Of a stretch of DNA of 64,000 nt, positions 16,131-25,127 are shown piece after piece (the first letter of the stretch is position 1; each line of letters starts with the position of its first letter). The DNA is taken from positions 124,001-188,000 of the forward strand of contig QUAH01000005.1 of assembly GCA_003426165.1 (NCBI GenBank), in the 5' to 3' direction. The notes beneath the pieces were generated by a model, which saw only the letters and a list, made by a program, of their open reading frames with translations, was not told the DNA's origin and did no database searches. The DNA is from Candidatus Saccharicenans subterraneus (GTDB lineage Bacteria; Acidobacteriota; Aminicenantia; Aminicenantales; Saccharicenantaceae). The position numbers and the translations under genes are program-made.

Positions 16131-17453
16131 ATGCGATTGAACTTTGTCTGGCATTTTCACCAGCCCATCTACCACCTTCCGGACTCGGAGGTCTACCTGC
16201 TGCCCTGGGTAAATTACCATGCCACCAGGAATTACTGGCAGATGCTAAAAATTGTGGAAGAAACAGAATTCCCCTGCACCATCAACCTGGTTCCCTGCCT
16301 CCTGGAACAGCTCCTGGATTACGCCCGGGGCCGGGCGGTCGACCCGGTCCTGGAATCATTGCACAAAGAACCAGAGAAGCTGAGCCAGGAAGAAACTGAC
16401 AGGCTGAGAAGATTTTTCCCTCAATTTCACCAGGAAACCAGGCTGGCCGGGTTGCAGCGCCGGGTGCTGGAGCATTTCTTTTCGCCGCTGGCCCGGCCGG
16501 AAGAAAAAGGCCGGGATGAGCTCTTGAACCTGAGAAAGGATATACTGACCGGATTGCTGCCCTATTTCCAGAAGCTCCGTTCTAACCGGTTGCTGGAGCT
16601 GACGGTAACCCCCTACTATCATCCGCTGCTGCCGCTGCTGGCCGACCTGGGCCAGGCCCGCCCCGAAGCTCCCGACCTTCCCTCATTCGAACACCCGGAA
16701 GACGCCGCCTGGCACCTGGACCGGGCCCGGGTGTACTTCAGGGAGCTGTTTGGGCTGGCGCCGGCCGGCCTCTGGCCGTCCGAAGGTGCCCTCAGCCAGG
16801 TGGCCTGCGAGCTTATTGCCAGAAGCGGCTACGAATTTGCCATGACCGATGAACATCTTCTCTGGAAGAGCCTGGACCACCGCCCCGACCCGGCCCTCCT
16901 TTATCAACCTTATGACTGTGAGGGGCTAAAGATCTTCTTCCGCGACCGGGAACTTTCCGACCTGATCGGTTTTGAGTACCACCGCTGGCCGGCCGAACGG
17001 GCCGTTGATGATTTCATGAGAAAGCTGGAGAAGAGAGCCGCCGCAGTGCCAGAAGAAGCTATCTGTTCCATCATACTCGACGGTGAAAATCCCTGGGGTG
17101 CCTATAAAGACAACGGGATAGATTTCCTCCGGTTGCTGTTTGAAAAACTCAAAGCCTCCGTACATTTCCAACCTGTGCTACCCGGAGATTACCTCAAGAC
17201 ACACCGGCCGGCCAAATCCCTGAAACTTGTCTCCGGGACCTGGATGAGCAGCTTCTTCAAGTGGGTCGGGCACCCGGAAAAAGTCCAAACCTGGGTGAGA
17301 CTGGCCAGGCAGAGGGAAATCCATGGTTTCTCCGAATACCTGGCCGTGGCCGAGGGTTCGGACTGGTTCTGGTGGGCAGGGGAGACCGAGGAAAAAGAAT
17401 TTGACCTGCTATTCTCAAGCTACCTGGAAAAAGCCGCCAGCCGGGAGAAATGA
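16131..17453 (+). CDS. GH57 family glycoside hydrolase
   Basis: 440 residues. HFHQPIY at 8-14 is GH57 motif 1. The probable nucleophile is E218 in GLWPSEGALS and the probable acid is D317 in IILDGENPWG. GH57 members act on alpha-glucans (alpha-amylase, amylopullulanase, branching enzyme or glucanotransferase). The compact length and the DGENPWG motif point to the amylase-like branch rather than the two better-known branches encoded just downstream. No signal peptide is seen, so it probably acts on stored glycogen or maltodextrin. It overlaps the next gene by four bases (ATGA), showing tight coupling. Confidence 0.85.
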   Translation: MRLNFVWHFHQPIYHLPDSEVYLLPWVNYHATRNYWQMLKIVEETEFPCTINLVPCLLEQLLDYARGRAVDPVLESLHKEPEKLSQEETDRLRRFFPQFHQETRLAGLQRRVLEHFFSPLARPEEKGRDELLNLRKDILTGLLPYFQKLRSNRLLELTVTPYYHPLLPLLADLGQARPEAPDLPSFEHPEDAAWHLDRARVYFRELFGLAPAGLWPSEGALSQVACELIARSGYEFAMTDEHLLWKSLDHRPDPALLYQPYDCEGLKIFFRDRELSDLIGFEYHRWPAERAVDDFMRKLEKRAAAVPEEAICSIILDGENPWGAYKDNGIDFLRLLFEKLKASVHFQPVLPGDYLKTHRPAKSLKLVSGTWMSSFFKWVGHPEKVQTWVRLARQREIHGFSEYLAVAEGSDWFWWAGETEEKEFDLLFSSYLEKAASREK

Positions 17454-19414
17454 GCATGGAAAAACTGATTTTTCTTTTTGCCGTTCACAACCATCAACCC
17501 CTGGGCAATTTTCCGGATGTTTTCCGCCGGGCCTTTGACCGGGCCTATTTCCCCTTTTTGGAAACGGTCAGCCGCTTTCCGCGCTTCCGGTTCGCCCTTC
17601 ATTTCTCGGGTTTTCTCTGGGACTACCTCTTAAAAGAAAGAAAAGACTGCCTGGAGCTCATCAAGAACATGGTGAACTCAGGCCAGCTGGAGCTGCTGGG
17701 AGGCGGCTATTATGAACCCGTTTTGACCCAGATACCCGAACGAGACCGGCTGGCCCAGCTTTCTCTTATGACCGAATTCCTGCAGGAGACTTTTGGAGTC
17801 AGGCCGGAAGGGCTGTGGCTGACCGAAAGGGTCTGGGAACCGCACCTGGCCAGCCTGCTCCACCGGGCCGGTTTTCGTTACACTCTGCTCGATGAAGAAC
17901 ATTTCCGCTATGCCGGACTGAAGAACATCCACGGTTATTACATAACCGAAGACGAAGGGCTGACCTTCAGCGTATTCCCCATAGACAAGACTCTTCGCTA
18001 TTACATTCCATTCAGGTCGCTCCCGGAGCTCAAAGCCTATTTTGAAAAAATATTGAATGAAGGCAACGACACGGCCATCATCGGTGATGACGGTGAAAAA
18101 TTCGGGCTGTGGCCCGGAACCGACAAATGGGTCTATGAAGACGGCTGGCTGGTTAAGTTCCTGGAATTCCTGGAAAACAGCCCGGTAGAAATGATGACCT
18201 TTGGCCAGTATCTCAAACAGAGAGCTCCACTCGGCCGGGCCTACCTGCCCCCGGCCTCCTACGAAGAGATGATGGAATGGGTGCTCAATCCAGAAGACCA
18301 GCGAGAATTCATCCAGCTCAAGAACAGCCTGCCGCCGGCCGCCCGCCGTTTCCTGCGGGGTGGACTGTACCGTGATTTTTCTCTGAAGTATCCAGAAAGC
18401 CACCACCTGCGCTGCCGCCAGCTTCAGGTATCGGCCGAGGTCAGCCAGGGCGATGACCTGGAGGCCAGGAGAGACCTGTACCAGGCCCAGTGCAACGATG
18501 CCTACTGGCACGGGGTCTTCGGCGGGCTCTACCTGCCCCACCTGCGAAGGGCCGTGTATGAAAAGCTTATTTCGGCCGAGCTGAAGATTCCCTTTGTCAG
18601 CGGCTGGGAAAGGTTTGACTTTGACCTGGACGGCCACTATGAATACTCATTGAAGACGCCTTCCTTTTTCCTCTGGATTAAACCAGAAGCCGGAGGCGGA
18701 ATTACCGAGATTGACGACCGCCATCACGGTTTCAACCTGACCGATGTCCTGACCCGGCGCCCTGAGTTTTACCATCTTCACACCACTTCTCATGGCGAAA
18801 ACCAGGAAGGCAGGTCCATCCACGAACTCAGCCGGGCCCTGCCCCCGGAAGCCCAGAAGTGGCTGAAATTCGATAATTACCGCCGGCTGTCGTTCCTGGA
18901 AAGGGTGCTTCCTGCGGGAATCAGTCACCAGGAGTACGAAGACACCTATTTCCTGAAACCGGGTGAATTTATCGAAAAACCGTTTACGGCCGGGCTGGAA
19001 GATGACACCCTGATTCTTGAAAGGCAGGCAGAGGTCAACCTGGCCTCGGGCTCCGTTCAGCTCAGGCTGCGCAAACGGGTCAGGCCGGGACTCAGGGCCC
19101 TGCTGTTCGTCTACGAAATCGACAACCTGTCCGCTCAGGAGCTGGAACTTACCCTGACCTCGGAGTGGAACCTGGCCTTCTTTGAAAATGAGTTCCGGAC
19201 CGGGACCAACCGGGTGGAATTCCGTAAAGGAGAACTCGTTCTCGAGGCTCCCGAGGCCCGGGAGCTCTGGGTCTTCCCGATCAAGACAGTTTCTCAGTCA
19301 GAAAAAGACTATGAAATAATTACCCAGGGCTTCAGTTTCCATCCAGTCTGGCGGTTGAAACTTGCGCCCCGGGAGAAAAAGCTGGTTTATCTTGTGTTAC
19401 AGCACGGAAGATAA
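17450..19414 (+). CDS. GH57 4-alpha-glucanotransferase
   Basis: 654 residues, the length of Thermococcus litoralis glucanotransferase and Dictyoglomus AmyA. HNHQP lies at 13-17. E126 in LWLTERVWEP and D213 in IIGDDGEKFGLWPG fall close to the known nucleophile (E123) and acid (D214) of the Thermococcus enzyme. A beta-sandwich C-terminal domain follows from about residue 390. It disproportionates alpha-1,4-glucans. No signal peptide is visible. An ATG two codons later (17456) is possible, but the four-base overlap start is kept. It belongs to the glycogen cluster with the GH57 branching enzyme and glgC. Confidence 0.9.
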   Translation: MSMEKLIFLFAVHNHQPLGNFPDVFRRAFDRAYFPFLETVSRFPRFRFALHFSGFLWDYLLKERKDCLELIKNMVNSGQLELLGGGYYEPVLTQIPERDRLAQLSLMTEFLQETFGVRPEGLWLTERVWEPHLASLLHRAGFRYTLLDEEHFRYAGLKNIHGYYITEDEGLTFSVFPIDKTLRYYIPFRSLPELKAYFEKILNEGNDTAIIGDDGEKFGLWPGTDKWVYEDGWLVKFLEFLENSPVEMMTFGQYLKQRAPLGRAYLPPASYEEMMEWVLNPEDQREFIQLKNSLPPAARRFLRGGLYRDFSLKYPESHHLRCRQLQVSAEVSQGDDLEARRDLYQAQCNDAYWHGVFGGLYLPHLRRAVYEKLISAELKIPFVSGWERFDFDLDGHYEYSLKTPSFFLWIKPEAGGGITEIDDRHHGFNLTDVLTRRPEFYHLHTTSHGENQEGRSIHELSRALPPEAQKWLKFDNYRRLSFLERVLPAGISHQEYEDTYFLKPGEFIEKPFTAGLEDDTLILERQAEVNLASGSVQLRLRKRVRPGLRALLFVYEIDNLSAQELELTLTSEWNLAFFENEFRTGTNRVEFRKGELVLEAPEARELWVFPIKTVSQSEKDYEIITQGFSFHPVWRLKLAPREKKLVYLVLQHGR

Positions 19415-19439
19415 TGACCCGCCGCCCGGGGTCAGAATC

Positions 19440-19467
19440 TTTTCTCAAAAGATTTATATGGTATAAT
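19440..19467 (+). promoter_or_regulatory. Promoter of branching enzyme-glgC operon
   Basis: TTTTCT (19440-19445), a 16-base spacer and a perfect TATAAT (19462-19467) in the 88-base gap before the branching enzyme gene. A GGAG/AAGGG ribosome site precedes the ATG at 19503. Confidence 0.45.
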
Positions 19468-19502
19468 TTAGCCGAACCTGCGAGCTGGAGAAGGGAATTT
19501 AA

Positions 19503-21188
19503 ATGAAAGACCAGATTGAAACCGGGAAAAAATTTTTCTGCCTGGTTCTGCACAGCCATATTCCATACGTACTCAACCACGGCACCTGGCCCCACGGTAC
19601 CGACTGGCTTTTCGAGGCCGCCGCCGAAACTTACCTGCCCCTTCTCGATGTCCTGAACCGGCTGGAGAAGGAGGGCCTCAAGTCCGGCCTGACCATCAGC
19701 TTTACCCCGGTCCTGGTTGAGCAGCTCAAGAGCCCGAAGTTTGTCCGCGGGTTCATCGATTACCTGACGATGAAACTGGAAGCTGCCGTCAACGATTATC
19801 TCTACTTCCAGCGGTCCGGCCAGAAGGAACTCCTGCCCCTGGCCCTGTTCTGGCGCCAATGGTACGAAAAGATTTTCAGGCTGTTCGTTGACGAGTTTGG
19901 CTCGGACCTGGTCTTGGCTTTCTCCCGCTTTCAGGAGAGCGGCCAGGTGGAAATAATTACCTCGGCCGCCACTCACGGCTACCTGGCCCTTCTTTCCAGG
20001 GATGAAAGCGTGGTCCACCAGGTTAAGCAGGGCAAATTTGTTTACAAGAGATATTTTGGCCGACAGCCGAGCGGTTTCTGGCTGCCGGAGTGCGCCTACC
20101 GCCCCGGCTATTCCTGGAAGCCTCCGCTGGGCGAGTCGGAACCATACCTCAGGAAGGGCGTGGATGAAATCCTGGGAGAGCAGGGGCTCAACTACTTTTT
20201 CGTCGATGCCCACCTGCTCAAGGGCGGCGAGGCCCGTGGCGTTTACCTGGAAAAGTTTCCGGCCCTCAGGCATCTCTGGGAAAGGTACTGGGAAAAGTTC
20301 AAGGCCTCACCGGTCAGACCCCAGGACCCCTACCAGCCTTACCTGGCCCATCCGTCCCACGTCAGTTTCCTGGCCCGGGATGAAGTCTCGGGCAAGCAGG
20401 TCTGGAGCCGCTTCCAGGGCTATCCCGGAGACGGCCATTACCTTGAATTCCACAAGAAGCATTTTCCCGGAGGCCTGCGCTACTGGCGAATAACCGCTCC
20501 CGATTCCGACCTGGCCGATAAGCTGCCCTATGATTACAACCTGGCCATGGACAGGACCGAGGCCCATGCCGGCCACTTTGTCTGGCTGCTGAATGAAACC
20601 CTGAAAAATCACCAGGCCGGGGTGATTCCATCGCTTTATGATACCGAGCTTCTCGGCCACTGGTGGTTTGAGGGCCCGGAATGGTTCTACCGGGTGGTCA
20701 AAAAGCTCCACGAACCGGAGTCGGCAGTCAGGCCGGCCACCGTGTCCCGCGCCCTGCAGGAAGTCCCGGCCAGCCTGATCGTTTCCCTGCCGGAAGGCTC
20801 CTGGGGAGAGGGCGGTTATCACTGGATCTGGCTTAACGAAGATACGTCCTGGATCTGGTCCAGGATCTACGAGCTCGAAAATAGATGCCACAGCTGGCTC
20901 AGGGATCCCGGGCAACTCGGCCGGATCAACCCCAGACTTCTCAAGCTGCTCTGCCAGGAAAAGTTCCTGCTGGAGAGCTCCGACTGGCCGTTCCTGATTT
21001 CCACCATGACCGCCCGGGACTATGCCGAGGCCCGGGCCAGCCTGCATTTTGAAAGAGCCAAGGCGATTGTCCGGCTGCTGGAAAGAAATGGAGACCTCAG
21101 CCCGGAAGAAAGCTATTTCCTTGAAAAAATAGAAGAGGAAGATTCAATTTTTAAGGAGATCATACTGCCCGATGGAAACATTCTATAA
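19503..21188 (+). CDS. GH57 1,4-alpha-glucan branching enzyme
   Basis: 561 residues. HSHIPYV at 17-23, nucleophile E196 in GFWLPECAYRPGY and acid D380 in LYDTELLGHWWFEGP are the signatures of the TK1436/Thermotoga-type GH57 branching enzyme. The C-terminal helical DUF1957 domain (about 430-530) completes the match. It makes alpha-1,6 branches in glycogen. The last 17 bases overlap glgC, so it is translationally coupled to ADP-glucose synthesis. It replaces the usual GH13 GlgB, which is not seen in this window. Confidence 0.92.
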   Translation: MKDQIETGKKFFCLVLHSHIPYVLNHGTWPHGTDWLFEAAAETYLPLLDVLNRLEKEGLKSGLTISFTPVLVEQLKSPKFVRGFIDYLTMKLEAAVNDYLYFQRSGQKELLPLALFWRQWYEKIFRLFVDEFGSDLVLAFSRFQESGQVEIITSAATHGYLALLSRDESVVHQVKQGKFVYKRYFGRQPSGFWLPECAYRPGYSWKPPLGESEPYLRKGVDEILGEQGLNYFFVDAHLLKGGEARGVYLEKFPALRHLWERYWEKFKASPVRPQDPYQPYLAHPSHVSFLARDEVSGKQVWSRFQGYPGDGHYLEFHKKHFPGGLRYWRITAPDSDLADKLPYDYNLAMDRTEAHAGHFVWLLNETLKNHQAGVIPSLYDTELLGHWWFEGPEWFYRVVKKLHEPESAVRPATVSRALQEVPASLIVSLPEGSWGEGGYHWIWLNEDTSWIWSRIYELENRCHSWLRDPGQLGRINPRLLKLLCQEKFLLESSDWPFLISTMTARDYAEARASLHFERAKAIVRLLERNGDLSPEESYFLEKIEEEDSIFKEIILPDGNIL

Positions 21189-22356
21189 AAAAGTCCTGGT
21201 TATGATACTGTGCGGCGGAAAAGGGGAGAGGCTCTACCCCCTGACCAGGGACCGGGCCAAGCCCTCGGTTCCCTTCGCCGGAAGTTACAGGATAATCGAC
21301 TTCAGCCTGTCCAACTCCCTGAATTCGGGCTTCCGAAGGATCGCCCTGCTGACCCAGTACAAGTCTCTTTCCCTGGAAAGACATATCCTGCAGGGCTGGA
21401 GCATTTTCCATCCGGAAAGCAACGAATACATTATCTCGCTTCCGGCCCAGGGCCGGGTCAGCGAGCACTGGTACGAAGGAACGGCCGATGCCGTTTTCCA
21501 GAACATCTACACCATCCAGCAGGAAAACCCGGACATAATCCTGGTCCTGTCAGGTGATCATGTCTACCGGGCTGACTATCGAAAAGTGTTAAAATTTTTC
21601 CTGGACAAGAAAGCCGAGGCCGTGGTCATGACCCACACCTGGCCGGTGGCCGAGGCCAGCCGGTTCGGGGTGCTCGGCATCGACCAGGACCACCGGATAA
21701 TCAACTTCGCCGAAAAACCAAAGAAGCCATTTCCGCTGCCATGGTCGCCGGAACAGGCCCTGATTTCCATGGGAGTCTACATGTTCTCAACCCCGGTCCT
21801 GGTCAAGGCCCTGATCAAGGATGCCCGCAACCCCAGGTCCAGCCATGATTTCGGCAAGGATGTTCTGCCGGCGATGATAAAAGAAAGCCGCGTTTACGCC
21901 TACATTTACGAAGATTACTGGCAGGATATTGGAACCATCGACGCCTACTGGCAGGCCAACATGGACTTCCTGTCGGACAGGCCGCCCTTTCAGCTCAATG
22001 ACCCCGGCTGGCCGATCAGGACTTACAAGCCACAGTACCCGTCTTCTTACATTTCCAGTGGCAACATCAAGAACTCTATCATCGGAGATGGCTGCCTGAT
22101 AAACGGAGGCCAGGTTCAGAACTCCATCCTGTCCTACGGGGTCACGGTTGAACCTGGGGCGGTGGTGGAAGAGTCCATCGTCTTCGAGGGGACGGTTATC
22201 AAGAAAGGCGCCCGGATAAAAAGGGCTATAATAGATAAGAACGTGATCGTCCCGGAAAAATTTACAATTGGCTATGAAGACACCCGGGACGGCGATTATT
22301 TTAAGATCAGCGCGGGCGGCATCAGGACGGTGCCCAAGGGCTGGAGGCTGGAATGA
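21172..22356 (+). CDS. glgC: Glucose-1-phosphate adenylyltransferase
   Basis: 394 residues. The nucleotidyltransferase motif GGKGERLYPLTRDRAKP is followed by SYRIIDFSLSN, LSGDHVYRADY and a C-terminal left-handed beta-helix (from about 275). It makes ADP-glucose for the GlgA encoded at 25.1-26.6 kb. The start overlaps the branching enzyme by 17 bases and its stop overlaps the histidine kinase start by four bases. The N-terminal KVLVMILCGGKGERL is shorter than in enteric GlgC, so the usual allosteric residues cannot be assumed. Confidence 0.93.
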   Translation: METFYKKVLVMILCGGKGERLYPLTRDRAKPSVPFAGSYRIIDFSLSNSLNSGFRRIALLTQYKSLSLERHILQGWSIFHPESNEYIISLPAQGRVSEHWYEGTADAVFQNIYTIQQENPDIILVLSGDHVYRADYRKVLKFFLDKKAEAVVMTHTWPVAEASRFGVLGIDQDHRIINFAEKPKKPFPLPWSPEQALISMGVYMFSTPVLVKALIKDARNPRSSHDFGKDVLPAMIKESRVYAYIYEDYWQDIGTIDAYWQANMDFLSDRPPFQLNDPGWPIRTYKPQYPSSYISSGNIKNSIIGDGCLINGGQVQNSILSYGVTVEPGAVVEESIVFEGTVIKKGARIKRAIIDKNVIVPEKFTIGYEDTRDGDYFKISAGGIRTVPKGWRLE

Positions 22357-23699
22357 TCACCTCCTACCGGATGCAACCGGCCAACTTCAACCCCGAAATT
22401 CCCAAGGAGCTGGTGCTGCTGTCGATCATTGCCCAGAGCTTCTTCCAGCCCTTCTCGCTGGAGGATAACCTGCTGGTCATTCTAACTGCCCTGACTTCCG
22501 GAGCCGGCATCGGTTTTAACCGGGCCACCCTCTTCCTGAGCGAGGGGGATAAGCTCAAGGCCACCCTGTGGCTTGGCCCGAGGTCGCCGGAAGAGGCCGA
22601 GGCCATCTGGACCATGCTCAGCTCTCCCGGACTGGGTTACGCCGAAATTGTGGAACACAACCGGGAGCTGGTCAGCCGTCTTCTGCCCGACCTGCAGCCC
22701 AGGCTCAAGGCCCTGGAATACAACCTGGAAGATGAAGACCTGAAGTATCCGGCGGCCGCAGCCAGGGATAAAGAAATAGTCCTGGTGACCGGGGCCAGCA
22801 CCGAGCCCAGGGTCGACCGTCGCTTCCTGAATTTTGTCCAGGTGGAAGAGTTTCTGTGTCTACCGCTCGTAGCCCGCAATGAAATAATGGGTGAAATCGT
22901 AGTGGACAACGCCATCACTCATGCTCCGATCACCGCCCGGGACATAGAGCTGGCCAGCCTGTGCGGCCTGCTGGCCGGGAACTACATTCATACCACCAGG
23001 CTGTACAAGAAAGTCCTGGAGATGGAAAAACTGGCCGCCCTGGGAGAAATGGCCGCCTTCATCTCCCACCAGCTCCGAAACCCGATCGTGGCCATCGGCG
23101 GCTTTACCCGGCAGCTGGTCAACCAGCCCTGCAACCAGGAAAAATGCCAGAGAAACCTGCAAATCATCCAGGAAGAAATCAAGCACCTGGAAGAAATCAT
23201 CTTCCGGATGAGCCATTTTCTCCGGATTAAAATCAAAGAACTGGTGCCGATAGACTACCGTCCCATTCTGCTGGGAATCAGGGAAAGGCCGGACATAAAA
23301 GCCAAGGCCACTGGTAAGACGATTACCATCAGCCTGCCCGAAAACAATTCCCTGATCCTGTGCGACCCGGTGTACTTCGAAGAAGCCATGGTCAACCTGC
23401 TGGATAATGCCCTGGACGTCACCCCGCCCGGGGGACGGGTCTACATCCGGGCCTGTCAGAGAAACAAGAAATGGGTGACCATCACCGTCAAGGACTCCGG
23501 CCCGGGACTCGACGAGAAGAGCCAGGAAAAGATGTTCAGCCCCTTCTTTTCGACCAAGGAAAGCGGATTGGGACTGGGGCTGCTTTTTGTCCGGCGCGTG
23601 CTGGAGTCCTGCGGCGGCAAGATCGAGGTCCGGAGCAAGCCGGGCAGGGGTACTATGTTCAGACTTTATTTTCTGGCCAGAGAAAGGGGGTCAACATGA
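22353..23699 (+). CDS. GAF-domain sensor histidine kinase
   Basis: 448 residues with no membrane segment or signal peptide, so it is cytoplasmic. A GAF domain covers about residues 25-215. The HisKA H-box has H239 in FISHQLRNPIVAIGG, the N-box is VNLLDNALD, and G-boxes DSGPGLDE and GLGLGLLFV complete the ATPase domain. It starts inside the glgC stop (ATGA overlap) and its stop overlaps the receiver gene by four bases. It should sense a small molecule or redox cue through GAF and phosphorylate the receiver encoded next. Sitting inside a glycogen operon is unusual. Confidence 0.9.
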   Translation: MITSYRMQPANFNPEIPKELVLLSIIAQSFFQPFSLEDNLLVILTALTSGAGIGFNRATLFLSEGDKLKATLWLGPRSPEEAEAIWTMLSSPGLGYAEIVEHNRELVSRLLPDLQPRLKALEYNLEDEDLKYPAAAARDKEIVLVTGASTEPRVDRRFLNFVQVEEFLCLPLVARNEIMGEIVVDNAITHAPITARDIELASLCGLLAGNYIHTTRLYKKVLEMEKLAALGEMAAFISHQLRNPIVAIGGFTRQLVNQPCNQEKCQRNLQIIQEEIKHLEEIIFRMSHFLRIKIKELVPIDYRPILLGIRERPDIKAKATGKTITISLPENNSLILCDPVYFEEAMVNLLDNALDVTPPGGRVYIRACQRNKKWVTITVKDSGPGLDEKSQEKMFSPFFSTKESGLGLGLLFVRRVLESCGGKIEVRSKPGRGTMFRLYFLARERGST

Positions 23700-24049
23700 A
23701 AAAAATATTACTGGTGGAAGACGACAAGAGTTTGAGCCTGCTTTACCAAGAAGAGCTCAGCCGGGAGGGTTACGAGGTGGTTCTGGCCGCCGATGCCGAA
23801 TCGGCCCTGGAACTGGTCAGGTCTGGCGGCTTCGACCTGATCATCACCGACATCAGGATGCCCGGCAAGGACGGTATCGAACTCATCTCCAGTATCATGG
23901 GGATGAGAAAGGACATCCCCATCATCATCAACACCGCCTACCAGAGTTACAAGGGCGACTTCATGACCTGGGCCGCCGATGCCTACCTCATCAAGTCCTC
24001 GTCCCTGGACGAGCTGAAGACAAAAATCAGGGAGCTCCTGGCCGATTGA
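23696..24049 (+). CDS. Single-domain response regulator (receiver only)
   Basis: 117 residues consisting only of a CheY-like receiver. Acidic pocket D9-D10, phosphoacceptor D52 (IITDIRMPGKDG), T80 and K100 are all present. There is no DNA-binding or enzymatic output domain. The ATG overlaps the kinase stop and is preceded by AAAGGGGG. Such regulators act by protein-protein contact or as phosphate relays. The genetic coupling to glgC suggests, as inference, a target in glycogen metabolism. A longer frame extends upstream inside the kinase gene but is not coding. Confidence 0.9.
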   Translation: MKKILLVEDDKSLSLLYQEELSREGYEVVLAADAESALELVRSGGFDLIITDIRMPGKDGIELISSIMGMRKDIPIIINTAYQSYKGDFMTWAADAYLIKSSSLDELKTKIRELLAD

Positions 24050-24083
24050 GTCCGGTCAGCTGAGATTGAAAGGATGAAGGACA

Positions 24084-25127
24084 ATGCCTGAACTGAGAAA
24101 AGACATACTTACCGGTCGATGGGTAATCATATCGACCGAAAGAAGCAAGAGACCAGATGATTTCCGGCCGGCAGAGAGCCCGGAGCCAAAAAAAGAGAGC
24201 CTGGCCTTCTGTCCTTTCTGTCCCGGCAACGAATCCAAGACCCCACCCGAAGTCTATGCCGTTCGCGAAGACCATTCCGAGCCCGACCGTCCCGGCTGGA
24301 CGATCAGGGTGGTCCCCAACAAGTTCCCGGCCCTGCAACCCGGTTCTCCGCCGCCCAAGAAGACCAGGGGGTCTTACCAGTGGATGGAGGGGGTGGGAGT
24401 CCACGAGGTCATCATTGAAACTCCTGACCATAACCAGGAACTATCCGACCTGCCGCCCGACCACCTGGCCCGGATCATCCAGGTCTTCAGGGGGCGAACC
24501 ATCAACATAGAAGAAGTCTATCATCACCAGTATGTCCAGATTTTCAAAAATAAAGGAAAAGAAGCCGGGGCCTCGCTGGCTCACCCTCACTCCCAGCTGA
24601 TTGCCACTCCCATAGTTCCCAAGAGAATCAAGGAAGAAATCTACGGGGCGGAACGGCTTTACCGCAACCAGTTCCGGGAGTGCGTCTTCTGCCGGATGCT
24701 GAGAGAAGAGCAGACGGCCGGGGAGCGGCTGGTTTACCGGAACGAGAAATTCGCGGTGCTCGCCCCCTATGCCTCCCGCTTTCCTTTTGAAATGGCCATC
24801 TTCCCGCTGAGACATTCGGCTTTCTTCCGGGCCATAACCGACGGGGAAACGGACTTCCTGGCCGAGGCCCTGAAACAGGCCCTGGGCCGGCTGCGGCTCC
24901 AGCTGTCCGACCCGGCCTACAACCTGGTCTTCCATCATGCCCCCAATCCCCAGGTCTCGGAAAAGGCCTGGCCGGGAATAGATTCTTATTACCACTGGCA
25001 TATCGAGGTGATGCCCATACTGACCAAGGTGGCCGGTTTTGAGCTGGGCACCGGTTTCTACATCAACCCCGTGCCACCGGAGGTGGCCGCCGAATACCTC
25101 AGGAAAAACGAGCCGCCGGCCAGCTGA
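24084..25127 (+). CDS. galT: Galactose-1-phosphate uridylyltransferase
   Basis: 347 residues. The active-site HPHSQ (in SLAHPHSQLIAT) carries the nucleophilic His of the GalT/HIT superfamily. Zinc-type cysteines are seen in CPFCPGNE near residue 43 and in ECVFCRM around 205. The C-terminal YHWHIEVMP is also typical. It interconverts UDP-glucose and galactose-1-phosphate; relatives in glycogen clusters may prefer ADP- or UDP-glucose phosphorolysis. The gene follows the receiver by 34 bases, and its last 29 bases overlap the end of convergent glgA. Confidence 0.9.
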   Translation: MPELRKDILTGRWVIISTERSKRPDDFRPAESPEPKKESLAFCPFCPGNESKTPPEVYAVREDHSEPDRPGWTIRVVPNKFPALQPGSPPPKKTRGSYQWMEGVGVHEVIIETPDHNQELSDLPPDHLARIIQVFRGRTINIEEVYHHQYVQIFKNKGKEAGASLAHPHSQLIATPIVPKRIKEEIYGAERLYRNQFRECVFCRMLREEQTAGERLVYRNEKFAVLAPYASRFPFEMAIFPLRHSAFFRAITDGETDFLAEALKQALGRLRLQLSDPAYNLVFHHAPNPQVSEKAWPGIDSYYHWHIEVMPILTKVAGFELGTGFYINPVPPEVAAEYLRKNEPPAS

